Shown in pieces: positions 53,401 through 56,400 of a stretch of DNA of 64,000 nt. Positions within the stretch are counted from its first letter, which is position 1. Every line of letters begins with the position of its first letter. Below the pieces are notes generated by a model. The model saw only the letters and a program-made list of their open reading frames with translations, made no database searches and was not told the origin of the DNA. The translations under genes were made by a program, and so were the position numbers. Source of the stretch: Elusimicrobia bacterium GWA2_62_23. Lineage in GTDB: Bacteria > Elusimicrobiota > Elusimicrobia > Elusimicrobiales > UBA9959. The stretch is from NCBI GenBank assembly GCA_001799635.1, contig MGTV01000050.1, positions 1 to 64,000 on the forward strand, written 5' to 3'.

Positions 53401-56400
53401 GGAGACCACCGGCACGGTCAAGGACATGGAAGTGCTGCTGATCGGCCTGAAGGACCGCACCTTCCCGTACGACGCCCTGAAGGCCCCGCTGGTCTCCACG
53501 GATACGAACATACGGGTATACGATATCCAGAAATTCTTCCCGTCGGACAGCCCTTTCCCGATGGCCCCCGGCCGCCTGATCATGAATGACGGCCAGGCCG
53601 ACCCGTCGCTCAAGGAAGTGATCTACTATTCCACCGTGGACGTGCTGGGCAACGCCTTCGCCGGCCTGACCCGCGGCGCGGAGGGCACCGTGGCGGTGGA
53701 CTGGTCCACCGGCACTATAGTTTCCGGCCAGGCCATCCTGCCCATCATCGGCGAGGGCGGGGCGCTGGACGGCCAGGTCATCTATAATGTGGCCAAGGAC
53801 TATTTCATAACCTATGACATAGACCCGCTGGCCAACGTGTCCAACTTCGCCTACCTGGGCCTGGCGATGCGCACCACCGACTATTTCAAGATCACCTCGC
53901 CCAAGTACATGAGCAGCGCCAATATCGGCGTTACGCCGCCCGGCAAGTCGGTTTCGCTGATCGGTAAGGTGCGTGAATATGCCGACGCCGTCATAGTCAA
54001 GGCCAGCGATACCCTGACCGGCCCCAGCCTGCAGCAGCAGGCCCTGAACCAGCCTGTGCTGGTATTCACGATGGAGACCAACGTGGCCGACGCCATGTGG
54101 CGCTGGCTGATGGTCTACGCCACCGGCACCGTGATCCTGGACGGCACCGCCCTCAACGACATCTCCGCGGTGAAGGTCTGGTACGACGCGAATAACAACG
54201 GCTTCCTGGGTACCGGCGACGTCATGATAGGCTCCGGCACTTTCGGAAACACCATGTACGGCCCGCTGACCTCCAGGGTGGACTTCGCGGCCGAGCAGCG
54301 AATCTTCACGCAGCTGGAGGCCCTGAATTCCAATCTCTCGCAGCGCTACTTCCTGACCTACGATATCCGGGATTCGGCCATGCCCAACGACGCGCTGGGC
54401 AATCCGCGCTACCTTGGCGCCTACCTGAAGCAGGACTCGCTGCCGCAGAACAGCCCGCTGGTGGACGATCCGCCGAAGAACGCCATTTCGCTGCCCAACG
54501 CCTTCTCAGCGGCCAACTCGAACCTGACCTTCGTGTCGGTAGTGCGCGAGATCATCTCGAGCCCGAGCACCGTTACGGTGCTGACCGAGCCGCTCTATTC
54601 GCCCGATCACTCCGGCTCCATCCCGTCGGTGCGCCTGGCGCAGGACGTCACCAGCCCCGGCCCCATGGACGCGGCCTGGCTGGTCACCTCCACCGCCGGC
54701 ATCCCTGCCAGCGGCTACGCCGTGGTGGATAACGAGATAGTTCATTACGACAACACCGCGCTCGGCGCGCTGATGGTGGTGACCCGCGGCGCCTTCAACT
54801 CTCCGGTACTTAACCACTCCAGCGGCTCGGTGATAGGCGGCGAACTGTACCAGGGCGACCTCAATTACCCGCTCATGCAGATGGACCTGACCACGCCCGG
54901 CTACGGCGTGCGCTGGCAGGGCATAAAACTGTCCCGCAAGCAGCCGTCCAGCCTGAACGGCTACGACGAGGACGTCTCGGTGATCCGGGTCTGGAAGGAC
55001 AACGGCAACGGCACGTTCGACCGCGACGCGGCCACCGGCCTGAACACCTCCGACACCATCATAGGCACCGGCCATTTCGGCCGCGACGGCGACCCTGTGG
55101 GCAAGGCCACCATAGCGGTGCGGGACCCCGCGCTGGTCAACCAGAGTTACGTGGTCATCCGCTCCACGCCCACCAGGATCTTCGTGTCGGTGGACATAGA
55201 CAAGGCGTCCAACTTCTCCAACGTGCTGCTTAACCCGCAGAACGACGTGCTGGGGGTGGAAGTGCCGTTCGAGACCAACTTCACCTTCGGGCCGGAGAAC
55301 TCCGGCCACGTAGCCCAATTCCTGAGCCCGACTGTAAGCCAGATCAACGCTATTCTGCCGACCATGAACGTCATTACCATGACGCCGGAGGATATCTCGC
55401 CGGTCACCGTGACGCAGAACGACAAGAACGTGGGTCTGCTGGCCATGCGCCTGGTGGTGGACAAGACCTCCGCCAAGATCGAGGCCATGAAACTCAACCG
55501 GCGCGGTTCCTCCAACGACTCGGATATAGACCTGATCAAGGTCTGGAAAGACTCCAATGACAACTGCCTGCTGGACTCCGTGGATACCTCCAGCGACTCC
55601 ACCGGCAATTACCCGAACCTGGCCAGCTACGGCAACGAGTCCTATTCCTCCAGTACGGTCAATATCGTTCTGAAGAAACCCATAGTGGTCACCACCAACT
55701 CGGCCTGCGCCTTCATCAGCTACGACATGTCCCAGTTCGCCATCATAGGCAGCACGGCCGCGCTCTCCATCTCTTCGGCCGGGTACTTTACCATCGGCAT
55801 CCCGAACCAGATCGTGTTCACCACCTGGCCCATCAATACCATGCCCATGGTGGTCAAGGAGATCCCGTCCAACGTCATCCTGGGCGCCAATGACGTGGCC
55901 AACGACCTGGTGCTGGCCGGCGGCGTCAACCAGGCCCAGCTGGACGCCCCCATGATACGTTTCAACCTGGCTACCGAGGCCGGCAACGCCCGCTGGCGCG
56001 CCATGAAGGTGCAGCGCACCGGCGCCTCCAACGACCCCAATGCGCCGTTCGGCAAGAACACGGACGTGAAGTTCATCACGATCTACCAGGACTCGAACCA
56101 GAACGATCAGCTGGACATCAACGACGTCAACATTTCGGAAGCCGAGACCATCTCGGTGGTGCCGTTCGTCTCCACCGATACGCTGCCGTTCAACCTGGTG
56201 CTGAATTCAACGGAAGGCTTCCCGGCCGAGGGCCGCATTTACATAGAGGAGGCGGAACTCGCCTCCTATTCCGGCGGCGGCATAGATCCCGCCACCGGCA
56301 AGCCCTACCTGACGGTCTTCTCCAGAGGGGAGAAGCTGGGCGACTTCTTCACCCCGGCGGTGGACCATAAGGCGCGCGTGCGGGTGCGCAAGGTGGACCT